A stretch of 64,000 nt of DNA, taken from the NCBI GenBank assembly GCA_005281725.1, contig SSBO01000001.1:3642399-3706398 (forward strand), written 5' to 3'. Positions 10,854 to 24,322 of the stretch are shown here, piece by piece. The notes beneath the pieces are model-generated. The model was not told where the DNA came from. It saw only the letters and a program-made list of their open reading frames with translations, and made no database searches. The position numbers and the translations under genes were made by a program. The DNA comes from Wuchereria bancrofti. Taxonomy: Eukaryota; Nematoda; Chromadorea; Rhabditida; Onchocercidae. Positions within the stretch are counted from its first letter, which is position 1. Each line of letters opens with the position of its first letter.

Positions 10854-13800
10854 TTAAATTTGCACCAAAGGCATTGCAGAATTTTCATGGAAATCTTGCT
10901 GTGAACTAACTACTGCATTGAGCCACTGCGTCCTCAATGTCGCCTCACGAAATGCGACACAATAACCCATGTATTTCGATTTGTACTTGAAATTATTATC
11001 TTTTGGTAATATAAATGTGAGAGTATATGGATAAGGTGGCTTACGACTACTCTCGTGTCCAATGTACCACAGTATATCGTCCGTATGCCATTCATTTACT
11101 TTTTTCAAGCCCTGAAAAACTGAAACTATGCATCATTTGCTACATTCAGAATTATCAGTATGTCAACCTTACTTCTCGGCTTTTAGCTCACAGCTGAATT
11201 AGTTGGTGAAGTACTTCTTAATCCATGAGAAAATAGAATAATCAAAGGAAAAACAAATAGAGGGAATAAATAAAAAGGTAGAAATGAGACTATGTTAATG
11301 TTATGGCGAGTCTTTACATGGTGTAAACGGCAAAGTATCATAAATTGGATTTCAAACCGAAATTATTACATTACTTAAAAAACAGCGAAGTTTCTATCAC
11401 CACCAAAATTACCATTATCATGATAAGCAAACTGAAGGCTGAATTAATTCCGATTTTTAACTAGCCAAACAAAACAATATTTATTCTCACGTTAAACTTG
11501 CGACATATCGGAATTTAACATGGTTTCGTAGTTTACTGTACCTTATTGTAGTAAGCAACTAATCCACCCTCTAATTTCAGATGACCAACGCTGAACGATT
11601 TTGTCCCTTGCTCCGCAATCCGCACATCATCAGCGAATGGATATGAAAGCTGGAGAGAAAAGATTATTGTTTATTTAGATACTATAAATCTAAGTATTTG
11701 TTACCAAATTAGAAAAAAAAAATCTTAAAAAGATTTGAATTTTTGTTTTTCTAAGCTAGAAATGAAAATTTACAACTAATGGTTGTATATTTTCATTTTT
11801 ATTATATTTTTATCATAATTATTTCTTAACAGCAGGTATGCCGTATAATAATTATTTTTTCCTTTACTTTTCGAAACAAAGCAGTTTATCTACAGAAACT
11901 CTAATGCATCAAATTAATTCTGATCTCATCCTTATACATCAGCTTAACCCAATTACAATGTCGTACCAATAAATTCATTTACTTATGTAAACATATACTT
12001 CAGTACCACCACCTCATCGAGCTCTTTTTGAAACGCAATTGCATGTGCAAGAACGCATATGCATTCCTAAATTGCTTATGTGTATTTCTTCGTAAATTTT
12101 AGAAAAATATATCTACGTGATTATTTAAATACCTGAAGTGTATGACAGATATAACGAATCGTTTAATTAGACAAAAAAAAATAAACCCGAAATGAATATG
12201 GAATAGGATCTCTCTTAAATAGGAGAAAGCATTCAGCAGGTTCCCAGTCAAGCCATCTGCCGGTAACCATTGAGCTCATTTTCTCAGGCGGATTCACGCG
12301 TCTTTCCAGTTGACCACATTTTATTTCCTAAAAGAATATTTTAATTAACTGAATCCTTCCAAAACCTTACTGAATAAAACGAGTGGCTTTCGTCCGATGA
12401 TTAATAATAAATAGTTATCATACCTCAAACAGTACAAAATTGTTTACATCAGCCTCATTACGAACAGCTGGCCTATTTCTAGCTGCATCGCAGACCTGCA
12501 ACCACCATCAACCAATGTAAGAACTTAAATCATAACAAAGATTTGAAAAGTTTCAGCTATATAGTCAATAATTTAATAGTGATACTCAAAATGCTCACTT
12601 GTTCCGCATTCGAAGATGACTGCACATTGAATGTATGATTATCTTTCTCAAGAATATGTACAGGAACAAGAAAACCATCTGCACGAGCCTGAAGTCCAAT
12701 ACACAAACTTTCGCTTTGTTAAAATTGAAATTTTGAAACAAAAGTTGAAAAAATCTCAAAACCTTCGTTTGGTTTGATTTCTCCTGCAACATATTTATTT
12801 TTGACTTTATAATCATTTCACGCGCTGAAATGCGGAATACAGAAGCATAATAAGTGAGAAGATCCTTGACAAGGTTCACTTGCTGTATCGTGGCAACAAA
12901 GTTGTTGTTATCTACTCCATTACCCTAAAAATGGAGTTTAACAATGGAAATTACGAGAAATGTGATTTAAATATATAGCAGGAGGAAATGATGGCAAAGG
13001 GTGTATAAATGAGGAGCAAGGAAGAGCATGATGTTGAAACTCATCAAGCAGTGAGATTTATGCCAAAGCTTGAGTAGTGGTGGACTAATGAAATAGCTTC
13101 CAAATAAAGCATACCAAGCGGTGAAAACAAAAGTCATAAGATAGCCTACACTAAACAGAGTCTTTAATGTGAGAAGAAAGATGAAATAATAAGACAAGAA
13201 ACCTGTTCAACTGAAAATAATGTTGGTCCAAAAACTTTCGCAACATTTTCGACGGTTGCTAAATTTGCATATGCTAGTTCCGTGACATCTTTTAAATGAT
13301 CAAGGATACGTCTCAATGTCTGAATGCGTATTCGTGGCAAACCCATCAAAATTTCATGATATTCATCTAATCTAGCTCGATCTGAAAATGAGATTTATCA
13401 CACATTATGTTTGCAATGAGGAAATTGTGAACTCGACACCTTTCATGCCAGCAACAGCGAAAAGTCGATCCTGAATGTGATAAGGAACAAGCGGAGAATC
13501 AAGCTGTCTGAAAAACGATCGGAGTACATCGGCCACTACATTAGTCATATCACTTGATTCAGGCAACAAATGTACATTTACAGGATCTGAAATTGCAGTG
13601 CATGTTAACGAAAATCATTATTTCTGAATTAAATAAAAAAACGAAATGAAAAAAATACGAAAGTAATGGAACAAAGAATAACCAAAATTCATATATTTGA
13701 AATTTCTTTAAAGTAAAAAATTTAAGAAAACCTATAAGATAACAACTTGCCTTTTCTAAATTCAGCTAGAAGTAAACGAACTTCAACAATAGGACCATTC

Positions 13801-16629
13801 CGACGATATAAACCGGGTTGTAAAAGACCATATGTGGAAATGAACTTTATACACCTGTAAATTGAAATGTAATTTGTTGTCATAAAAATATCATAAACAA
13901 CAACAATATTTTAACTGTTTGTTGAAAACAAAATTCATCCAGTTCTTTTTCTCTAGAAATTAAAATTTTTCCCTTATCAAACCCTACTATTTAGTACTTT
14001 CGAGCATAAGCTTACTTATCAACAATAACAGGAACATCATCTGATGTTAACTTCGAGTCCTCTAACCGATAGCCACTACATTCCATCTGATGATTTAGTA
14101 AATCAATCCAGGTTAAAGTAGCCGAATCATACTCCGCTTGTACGAATAAAGAACTATAAACAAGATTGGAAAATTCAAATTTTGATTTTCGATTTCTGTT
14201 TTATAGTTTCTCTCATATTTTAAAAATGTATTTCGAACTGAAAGAATTTACAAAAATGAGTATTTCATAAAAATATTTTAAAGTTTCTTATTTTGAAAAA
14301 AGACAAACCCTCCCTCTTGTAACAAAAGGAATGGTCCTTTCATTGAACCAACAACCGATGCACACCAATCAACTTTGTTTAGTGTACTTTTCATTCCAAC
14401 AAATTTACGTACATCAAGTTCAAACAATATAGTACAACTATCCAGTGTGTAATATAATTTGTGCTGCAATTTCCTCAGTTTACTACGGAAAATTTGAAAT
14501 TAATTAATAGGTATGTAAAGATCGGATAGTATTACATAAATGCTAATGCAACTTAGTTCGTCCAAACTTGAAACAGAAGTTCACTAACTCCATCGAGAAA
14601 CATCCAACCGCTTGACCAAGCGCACGCTGTTCCTTGACGTATCCATACGCTGCCTCCGGCACTTAGACTCCTTACACTGTATAGTAACAATTCATTCTTC
14701 AGCATGATACACTACAAGCTTGCAATGAATACTTTTATTACAAGAATTCGAACTAAGCAACTTTTTATTGAATTAAAGAGCAACCAAAAAACCGCTTACT
14801 TTTACAATATCCAAAACCAACTTTTCTACTTCGGCAACCATTTTGAGTTTAAGATTTGTCCAATGACTGCACAAAAAATTTTCCCGAATATGTAACTCAA
14901 CAGCACCATTTACTGGATTTTTCCCAACATACAAAATATTTTTCAGATAGTAGGGACCAACTACGGGATCGCCATCCTGGAACAAGTAAGCTTTACTGTA
15001 TACTATTACAGCAGCAGGAATAGTTTTTCTATCAAATGAGACTACAACTAAAATTCTGATAAATTTGCCATGAATATAAAAACATGAGACAAAACGCACT
15101 TATCAGTTAACGTTTTGCACGGCAAAATAAGTTAACTTTATCAGTTGGTTTGATTGTTTTTGTTCTATAAAGATTGTAACTTGTTATCGTTATACTTTTT
15201 AAGTCATTGTTATTTTGATGCTGTCATTAAATCCAATTATTTCGGGTTTAGATGGATCTAGATTTATGCAAATATAAATATTAAATAGATTTCGACATAT
15301 CTGATTACTGGTTAATTAGAAGCCTTTGATGTAATCAAAATTCATTGCCCTTGTTCTTAAATCTATGGTTTTTCCTTCCCAGATTTTTTAAAAGTTATAT
15401 AAGCATTTTGGAACCATAATAATATTGTTAACATGAACAGATTTCAAAAAGTTTTCTTTTCAGTATTTAATAAAAATTCAACTTTTCACTTTACGTTAGT
15501 TTTGTTCTACTTTTCTCCATACGTTTCAGGACATATTCCACGTTTTTGTGTGTTCCTAAAATAATGTGAGCCGAGCATTATTCTGATTAGTCTTCCAACA
15601 GTTTTAATTTTTTGCCAATACGATTTACTTTGATGTGTTCTAATTATTTCATCTTCAGAAGTATAACAAAAGAATGAACTGAATTATACTTTAGTGTTAG
15701 TAACCCAGCCAGCCAAAGCGTCTTCTTCGACAACAATCCATAGTTTACCATATTCTTTCTTGCAGATGATGACTTCAGCCCATGCCGACAACAACAATTT
15801 ATCCTTTAAAATGTTTCGATCATTCGTCTTCTTGCTTTCTTCCCAAGAATGTGTAATCAAGGTTGAATTTTTAAGACTGTTAGCATCAGAACATTTACCG
15901 GAAGAATCGAAACTTCTTTCACGTCTGAAACAAACTGGCACATAGATAAGAATATATATAATAACAAATATTAAAACCATTAAAAAGTTACCCACTGCTT
16001 GACGAGACATCATCATGGAGTAATTCCACCATTCTCGAATATGCTTCAAGACCGATATATCCTGAGTTCCACAAACCATACCGTGGAACATTCTCTGAAT
16101 CGGAGATTACCGAAATATTACTGTGACTTTCATTCACAGCATCAAAAATAGTGCGATCCTCCAACAAATATTTTGATCTTCCAGTAGAGAAATTATGTCC
16201 TGCTACTAAATTTATATTTATTGAGGAACCTCTCTGCTCCTCTGCTGATCTCATTGTGGAAGTTGCATCCCCGGAAATTACCGAATCCAGTATTTTTTCT
16301 GGATCTTTCGAATCCAATATTTCATTTGACTTTTTAGAATAGTCAGTGTCCTGAATACTCAATGAAGCAGATCTTTTAATATTTGTTGTAACCGTCTTTT
16401 GGATAGCGGACAAAGATTTGACACGACGAAAATTTCTTCTTGATAAATTTTGGATCGGCAGAAGAGCATGATGCAACCATGAATTTGATATCCTCTTAGT
16501 TGGATCATGTAAGGTAATAAAAGAATTCCGAGTAACTGTTGGTTTCAAGGTACGATTTGGTACCGGTGGCTTTCGGTCAGTTAAACTGATCCGTGGTGCG
16601 GGAGTTGGCCGATCTTGAGTTGACACCAT
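10854..16629 (-). CDS. ARAP-like PH-RhoGAP-RA-PH protein lacking an ArfGAP domain
   Basis: Likely a GTPase-activating protein for Rho-family GTPases, acting at membranes in actin control. About 15 exons. An acceptor at about 16676 precedes the first exon; the first in-frame ATG after it is at 16629. A Pro-rich N-terminus (RPTPAPRISLTDRKPPVP) leads to two divergent PH-like regions (15924-14800 and about 14711-14030, the latter ending LQEGGSLFVQAEYDSATLTW). Then RhoGAP: DDVPVIVDKCIKFISTYGL, the arginine finger in GLYRRNG, and VENVAKVFGPTLFS. An RA-like segment (VPVHILEKDNHTFNVQSSS) and a C-terminal PH-like part (GYCVAFREATLRTQWLNAVV) follow. PH-PH-RhoGAP-RA-PH is the second half of ARAP proteins. 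No SAM domain, ArfGAP zinc finger or ankyrin repeats are seen before the next gene upstream. The intron after the exon ending LLLAEFRK is GC-AG. Confidence 0.8.
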
Positions 16630-16675
16630 TGCGCACACAATCAAAGCAAAAATATTCGCCAAATCATCAATTCCT

Positions 16676-17964
16676 GAAGGAAATGGTTCGGTAAAAGAAA
16701 TTATTACGAACAATCGTTACGAAATTCTACAATGGTGGCAATTGGACATTAGCGCTTGAGAACTGCGATTTGTTTCTGAGACGAAAGGCATACTACACTT
16801 CATCCCAACAAGTGCATTCTTCTCAGTGCTTATAACTCTTCATGCACGGGTCATTTCAGTGAGGATTGCAGTCCAAATGAAGTTTCGCAGCACATCACTT
16901 TTGCATTTGTAATTTTGAAAAGGACACCAGATATATCTAAGCATATTTAACAGCTACTAAATACATTTAAAGAATGACTTATGGACTAATTAGCGTTAGT
17001 GTATAAGTGCCAAACGTCGTCTCTAAGACGGGAATGTAATATAACATATATATGAAATTCCACAATGATGGAATTTCGTATATATATATATATATATATA
17101 CTGCTACGTTCCATAAAAAATCAATCATATGGCTGCTAGCCACAATAAAATATTGTCCGGAAAATGATACAAACATATTTATTTCTCATTTAATTAAACA
17201 AAGCAAAAAGGAACAGCGACTGAGGGAAATTGGCAAAGACGGTTTCTCAGAGGAATTTTCTAAATAAACAATGGATAAAGGGAACCAACCACAGATGTTT
17301 CAAAACAAGTACAAGAGAAAAAATTAAGCCAATAAACAACTTTAACCAAGTCTGTTTTATTTGGAAAAGGCAAACAGTAAAAAGGAACTTTTTTGCACTA
17401 TACGAATCAATAAATGAGACCCGTTTAACCTTGTGTAAAGGACAGTAAAGTTGCGGTATTCGCCAAGTGCTGCTAAATATCGATGAGACGAAAAAGAACA
17501 ACAAATACATATAAATGCGAAGAAATCTTTAAAATTTGCTACCTTATGAAGATTTTATCATGAAACAAAACAGAACTTGGTTCAAGTAGTAGGAATGCGT
17601 AAAATAAAATCTGTCCATTACATTGAAGGAAAATAAAGGGAACAAATTATAAATTGGTTTTATTGTTTTACCAGTTCTTGAACTAAAACTTACTTTCCCC
17701 AAAATATTTCCCTGAATAATAGACCTTCATTACTTTCTTAAATAGAGCACAGTACACTTACGTAAACAGAACTATATGAAATCTATTAATTTCCATCAAA
17801 AGTAATCGACATAAACGGACAGTTTCTATTTTCAGTATTTTTGAAAATTCTTGATAGAAATGATCCATACTTTCTTTGAAAAAAATCAGCCATTCCTAGT
17901 TTTCATATTCCATTTCAAAATGAAGTGTTTGGTCTCCAAGATGCAAATATACATTTCATTTTGA
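16676..17964. other. Gap between xpd-1 and the ARAP-like gene, with AT microsatellite and hairpin
   Basis: Contains the 3' untranslated end of xpd-1 and the leader of the downstream gene. At about 17046-17101 a near-perfect hairpin (GAAATTCCA, short loop, TGGAATTTC) is flanked by TA dinucleotide runs, including a pure run at about 17080-17100. Short open frames here (16979-17510) have no motif. The acceptor CATTTCCTTCAG at about 16676 could be a spliced-leader site for the ARAP-like gene. Confidence 0.5.
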
Positions 17965-20900
17965 TTAATCAACCTCTTCTAAAACATGACCAAATTTTTT
18001 CCCCAACAACTCTTTTTCGCGAAGCATTTCTTCAGTAAGCAATGAAATTCCTAGCTGATGTTCTTTAGTGAACGACTGTGCCATTAATGGGAACCATCTA
18101 CAAAAAATGATACTGATTACTTACTTTTTGAGTTACAAAAATTTCAGAAAGACTGTTAACCCATTGCGACTGCTTCATAATTAATACAATTCATGAATAT
18201 TCAAAAATCATACTTTCTTGCTATTATAACAGCTTCTTCAATACTGAGGTTGACATTGCCTGGCGTTATATATTCCTGAATCCAACGAGGAAGTTTGCCC
18301 ATCTTATCTTTCCGTGAAAATCTCTAAAATATAATTTTTGTAAATATCATTTAAGCAAGTTATTGTAAAATGAAAAAGGACTGAAAAAAACTTGACTTCC
18401 AATATGTGTAGGAGCTATACAAGAAAAACTTTCAAGTTTGAAAACTTCTATTTAAGGCAGGAAGAACTAACCTTATCAGCGAACACCATCAAACCATAAT
18501 CACTTTTACCTCTTAGTGCACGACCCATACATTGTGCTGCTTGACGCATTGCATCAAATGTTAGAAAATCATTTTCCCTAAAATTTCGTATGATAAGGGA
18601 GACAGATGTTTCCATGAAGTTTTCATGAAAAACGATTATTGTTTCGTTATAAAAACTTCAATTTTTATCTCCTTCCTATATTTTCCAATTTTAAGATAGT
18701 GTTTCTCTTGAATGCCTGCTATTTTCGCAATTACGAAACAATAATAGACCTTATTCCCAACTGTTCTCGCAAATATTCTAGGCGTGCTCGCAATATCCGA
18801 CTTTCGGTATATACATATGGAACGCCAAGCATTATAACGGCACGGCCAAGATGATGCGAGAAATCAATGCCTTCTGATACCTACCGTTTTAGTTTTTGAG
18901 TAAAAATGAATTAAATAATTATATAAGAAATATATTTCAACTAAATTCCAACATTTCAATAAAAAAAGACAACTTATAAAAAGTTTTTTCATAAGCAAAA
19001 CCATGATTAATGAAATACCTTTCCCCTTGCAACAGAAAAGAATATAGCTCCCCTACCACAGTCACATGCCTCCACATATTTCTCTAAAGCAATACTTGTT
19101 TCGAGCGCATCGGTTGTTTCGATAAACAGAAGTTTATATTTCAATAATTCATCAATAATGCCCTGCAAGAATAGAGATTAAGTTATAATTTACGAAATTA
19201 ACATATTTGAAATACTGTTTGACTGAAATTATGAGTCTTAAAATCAGATGGATTCTGCTATGCTACAGAACACAACTACCTGATCATACCACGTTGAAAT
19301 AACATTTTCCATATAAAGATAACTGGTGAAAAAAACAACAACACCATCTGGTACCAGAGAAGCAAGTTCCAAAACAAGACTCCCGTAATTCCGGATTACA
19401 GCAGCATCTTCCCGAGATTCAAAACGGGATGTCATTGCAACTTGATCATTGCCTGTAATGAATTTGTAGTAAAACTATTATGATAAATGATAAAAGACAC
19501 AAATTACAGTAGCAGTTGAAGTAGCATTAAATAATGAAATTACTAAAGGCATAAACTGTGTGCATAAGCAACAGAACCTTTTGAAACAATTAGTGGGGCA
19601 ATACATGGTCTCGCTAGTGTCATTGATAAGCTTGCCATAATCGCTGGATCAAAGTCCAGAATTTTCGGGTACATATCCAGTGGAGACAAAGTCTGCATTT
19701 ATTTTGTAAATGGGCTTCAAGCTTCTTTTTTTTTCAAAAATAAAAACAAATTCCATAAAAAGAGTTGAACTCATATCATTCATCCATTGTAAGATAAAAT
19801 AAACACTCTACTTATTAATTTAGTTTATATGTGATTAGGAATAGCTGATTATGATTTAATCTAATTTATATAACCTCACACAAGAAAGAAATAACATCGC
19901 CACTATCTAATGCACTCCTTAGCTAAAAAGCAACTTTGGAAAACCTACCCCTGAAGTGATGACAACTGTATGATACCGTTGAAAAATGGGACGAATAGCA
20001 ACTGAGGCATCCATACAACTTAAATGTAGCGTACAGCTATGGCCAGTACCACTTTTCTCATCCAGTGGTTCAATTACAACTGTAAAACCTGGAAAAAAGG
20101 AATAAGAACATGTATTAAGATATATCAAAAGTGAACTGTACCCAAAAATGGACCATACTAATAACCGAAACTAATAAAAAGATACCTCGTGCATATGTGC
20201 TCACAAGAGTTGCAAAATTTGTAATTAGCACTAATGAGCTGAAATCTGATATGTCAGCCAGCTCCAAAGTTCGTGTTAATGATGCAAACCGTTCTGCACA
20301 GAATCTGAAGAAATCTCATGCCATTTAAATAAGGTTTTAAGCGCTGCTTTTATCAAATAAGAAAAAAATCAGAAAATAAGAAATGGTTGTTAAATATAGC
20401 AACGGTCTTTATTTAAAAGGCATAATGTTGATAACATTTGAATTTATATTATTAAGTTGGTGCAGAAGTAATAATGTTTTCGAGTAGACAATTCCAAACT
20501 CGACTTAAATTATATTTATTAATTAATGTAAGTGGGGTTTAAAGAACTTTTCAAAATTCTATAAAATTCGGCATTCTATAAATTATAGAAATAACCCATC
20601 CGTTGTTGAAATTAATTGTTAGTTAAACGGTTAGATGAAAATGGCGGACGAGGAAAAATCTCATTACCCAATTCTTTTCAAATGTTGATTTGGACATGCT
20701 ATCATCAAATGAAGTACCAAGCTGTTTCTACTGATCGATGCTGAATGAAGCTGCTATAGTTTCCCGCATATCTCATCGATTTACTGATTATACTTCTCAA
20801 ATGTAACCGTGTAAATATAACCATTCTTAAGTCCAAGTTCTACTTTGAAAACTACTTCAGACTTTTTGCACACATACTATATAACTTATTTTGTATCGTA

Positions 20901-23900
20901 TCATAAACCATAATCTAATAACGGTATGGTTAGCTGTTATTAAAAATACGAGAATACGATAAGTCATAACGACTTGTTTGATTACTGACAGGCATCTAAT
21001 TGCTGAACCTGTCCAATTTGCATCAAATACCAAAAGGTCGTCAAATGACTGACGTCCAGTTCTTTGACAACTTTTCGTGGAGTTATAGGTCATCTCCAAT
21101 GAATATTTCATTATTACATTATTTAAGATTCCTTTCTTCATAGTGAACCGTAATTATATTCATCAGCGGTTTCTGAATCATATGCTAATTCCGATTTGCC
21201 TCCATTGCTTTATGACCATTTTGCTTTCAAAAAAAAGTCGGTGCATTTGCTTTTTGCCCAATATAGTTTTTTGGTCTACAGTGAAGAAAAACTAAAAGAA
21301 ACACAAGAAAGAGAGAAATAATAAGATAAAAAAAAACCAGCAAAAAAAAAATAAACAGAAGAAATTTGTATTAAAGTGAAGCAAAATGTGGTAACATTTA
21401 TTTGTGTCAAATAGTAAAATTTAAATTTAGAAAAAAGATAATAACTTTTGCACCAACTTAATAAGAAATTGGAGAAATTTGTTTTTTTAGCAAACAGAGA
21501 TTTTCTACCCAACATATTAATTTATTTCAAGAATTTCTTCTTCAGTTTGCCTATTCAGTAAAGCTCGTATAGACAGAATCAACTAAAAATTTAAACTCAT
21601 ACTTAGATCATCCTCATTCGGATTCGTTTCCTTTTTTTAACATATTGCTGCTACATCGTCAATTTATGTAGAACGAAATAGTTAAAAAGAGCATCACTTA
21701 AAAGAACGGAACCGAATCTGAATAAGGAAGGAAAAAATAAACACATTAAAAATCGAAACTAAAAGAATGAAAATAATCACTAGAAAACCTGAGTGGCCTT
21801 CGATCAATATGCATTAAATCATTAACATCGCGAAGGAATGCAGCAGGACTTTCAATCAAAACCGTCTTCGTTCGCATCCGATGTTTCAGGTATTCATTGA
21901 AACGGCGCAAAAATGAAATAAAATGTAACGCATTTCGTATTGTTCCGGGCACTGCTTCTTTCAAGATCATATCAGGCAAAACTGAAAATTAAATTAGTGA
22001 AATTCTTTTAGATTTATATAGAAGGAAATTTATAGAAAGATATATAGAAAGAAGGAAACAACAAGATAAAAAGTAAACCAGGATTTGCTAAAATTTGATC
22101 GTTCGTACGTTCTTCTTCGATACGCCTCAGTCCTTCAACTAAACGATCATACTCTACTCGTAATTGCTCACTGTTTTCCTCCCTCAATCTGAAAAATATC
22201 TAATGTTCTATTTGAAACAATCCTATAATTTAGTTATATTCGTTTAATTCTGAGTTAAGTGTTTCCAGAGAATAAACTTTTACAATAATAAAATATTTCT
22301 ATAGTACATCATGTTCATACTTGACAACATAAATTTTTAAAGCAAAAAGAAAAATTCTTCAAATAAATTTGAAATGAAGAGTTTAACCGGAAATCATTAA
22401 TGTACGTACTTCACGATTTGATTACCTTTGCACATGCTCCTCAAGTATACCTAGCTTCTGCGTCGCTTTTTCAACTGTTGTTTTTGTTAAGGATACACTC
22501 ATTGACTCTATGCAAACATTATCTGAAAAATGTTTTCTTCATGACTAAAAAACGTTATCTGAAAAGTGTTTTCTTCTACGACTAGTCAATTCTGATCACA
22601 AATCTCATTTTGGAAAAGCCAGCGTTTTCGAAATAGCAAAAACAGTTGTCAACAGTGTATGTCTTGTTTCCATGATACAAATTTTTCAAATTAAGATAGC
22701 AAACTTCTCGACTGTCCATGATTTTAAAAAGATTATAAACCGATATTGTGAGCTTCATCGAAAACAACACATGAGTGACGGCTAAAATTTTTTGAAACCA
22801 ATTCGGCAATTTTTGGATCCAAGATGTAATGGTAAGAATAGACAACAATATGTGCACGATCGACAACATTGCGTGACAAAAAATACGGACAGATTCCTCT
22901 CTGCTGACCCAATTTCCTCAAATTTTGCTGCAAAAAATTGTAAAAGAAAGAATTTAACAGAAAATACTTCAAACATTATATTCCATAGGTTCATATTACT
23001 AAATTTCAGCAAAAAATGAGCACATCAGGTTAATTAAGTTATCTTCAGCATATAAAAACTGAAAGAGAAAACCTTTAAAGAACCTTCAAAGTTTAAAGTA
23101 ATGGTATGTTAATTTAACAAACATACCAAATTGTATACACCATCAGGATAATTGAAATCTTTTTGTTCATCTAACTTCTCGAAGAATGCGCAACACGGCA
23201 AATCCGGACGAAGCCTACGTTTAGCGCGCACAAAACTTGCTGTCAACCTTAACTCAGCATTATAAAACAACCAAATGATTAATTACTGTCCTAAGAAAAA
23301 ATAATTTTTCTGTGGAATTTAAACTACAATTTGGAAACAAACCTATTTTAGAACTTACTTCTGACAAGCTCCATCAACTAGAGAACCTTGCCGCAGCGAA
23401 GATACCGATTCGTTAATGCATAAATTTTTTCGAGCAGAAAGAGCTACCGCAAATAAAGATGGTGGTTTCTTAAACAAATGAAAAATGATACGATATTGAA
23501 AACTGTAAATAACTTTCTTTATACACAAATTTGTTGTCAATTTTAGTTCCCTTATGAAAGGAAGTGTTTTGACAGTTGTCCAAATTTATGGTTAACTGTT
23601 CCCACAGAAACCAAGTCTCCCTCTTCCCTTCCATATGTTTCTATTTCTGACAAACAAAAAAAATGCCAACACCATCACACTGCTCGTAATATTTGAAAAG
23701 ATTGCGAAGTTCTTCAACACATTTTTCAATTTCTGGAATTGTTCGGGAACAATAGACAAGCTTGTCCAGATGGTCCGGAAATCGCAGCATGTAAGCTATT
23801 ACAAGTGACAGCAATGAGACAGTCTTACCTGTACCTGACGGCATTTCCAGTAAACAGTGTCCCTGTAATCGATATCTTTATAAATAATAATTCAATAACA

Positions 23901-24322
23901 AATATAAATAATAGTTCGTTTCACAATAAAAAAAAAAACTACGATCTTCAGATTAAGGATATAATTTAAAAAACTAAGCACATAATTAAGAAAAGTTAGT
24001 GGAATTCCACGAAAAGTTACCTTAGCATCCAAGGTTTTTTTTAATTCACTCATGTAGAGAATTTGTTCTGGATAAATGTAGTCATAAGGGAAATAAACTT
24101 CTAAACCATCAACGTCAATCCTGAGAAAGAATAAAGCTTTGCACAAATAATAAGTTTTTCTGTTTGCAAAAACTCAAAACACTTCAAATAAAAGATCTCT
24201 TTGCTCGCTTATCCTATGACATTCCAGTTCTGAAACTTAAGATTTTTTACTCCGTTTGTTCTTCTTCCTAACATTTTGTGAGCTTAAAATAATTCCCAAA
24301 AATAAAAAGAAACTTGCTTCAT
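17965..24322 (-). CDS. xpd-1: TFIIH DNA helicase subunit XPD (ERCC2/Rad3)
   Basis: 5'-3' DNA helicase of TFIIH, needed for nucleotide-excision repair and for anchoring CAK in transcription. About 18 exons cover the whole protein. It opens [20 protein letters not shown], matching human [20 protein letters not shown]. Walker A is [12 protein letters not shown]; the Walker B/DEAH box is [10 protein letters not shown]. The four iron-sulphur cysteines are present in [24 protein letters not shown] and GICPYFLSR. Later motifs include [42 protein letters not shown]-site [20 protein letters not shown] and [20 protein letters not shown]. It ends [20 protein letters not shown] and a TAA at 17965. Start choice: ATGAA at 24318-24322 is a 5-nt first coding exon before a GC donor (GCAAGT); it restores the second codon AAG exactly. 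Intron 9 holds a mariner remnant. Identification is very strong. Confidence 0.97.
20452..21461 (-). mobile_element. Decayed mariner transposon in xpd-1 intron 9
   Basis: The left end at 20452 reads TTAAGTTGGTGCAGAAGTAA; the right end at 21461, reversed, reads TTAAGTTGGTGCAAAAGTTA. These inverted repeats resemble the GGTTGGTGCAAAAGT ends of mariner elements, and each is flanked by TA, the mariner target duplication. On the minus strand, about 20980-21075 encodes [20 protein letters not shown] followed by [10 protein letters not shown], like the helix-turn-helix and linker of mariner transposase (SHTTVWRHLKQIGKVKKLD). Stops and frameshifts interrupt the rest. At 1010 bp the element is shorter than a usual 1.3-kb mariner, so it is probably internally deleted and inactive. 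Confidence 0.85.

Noticed and set aside
20857..21141. 94-codon minus-strand frame in xpd-1 intron 9
   Set aside because: Lies inside the mariner remnant; the transposase similarity is in another frame of the same strand, so this is not a separate gene.
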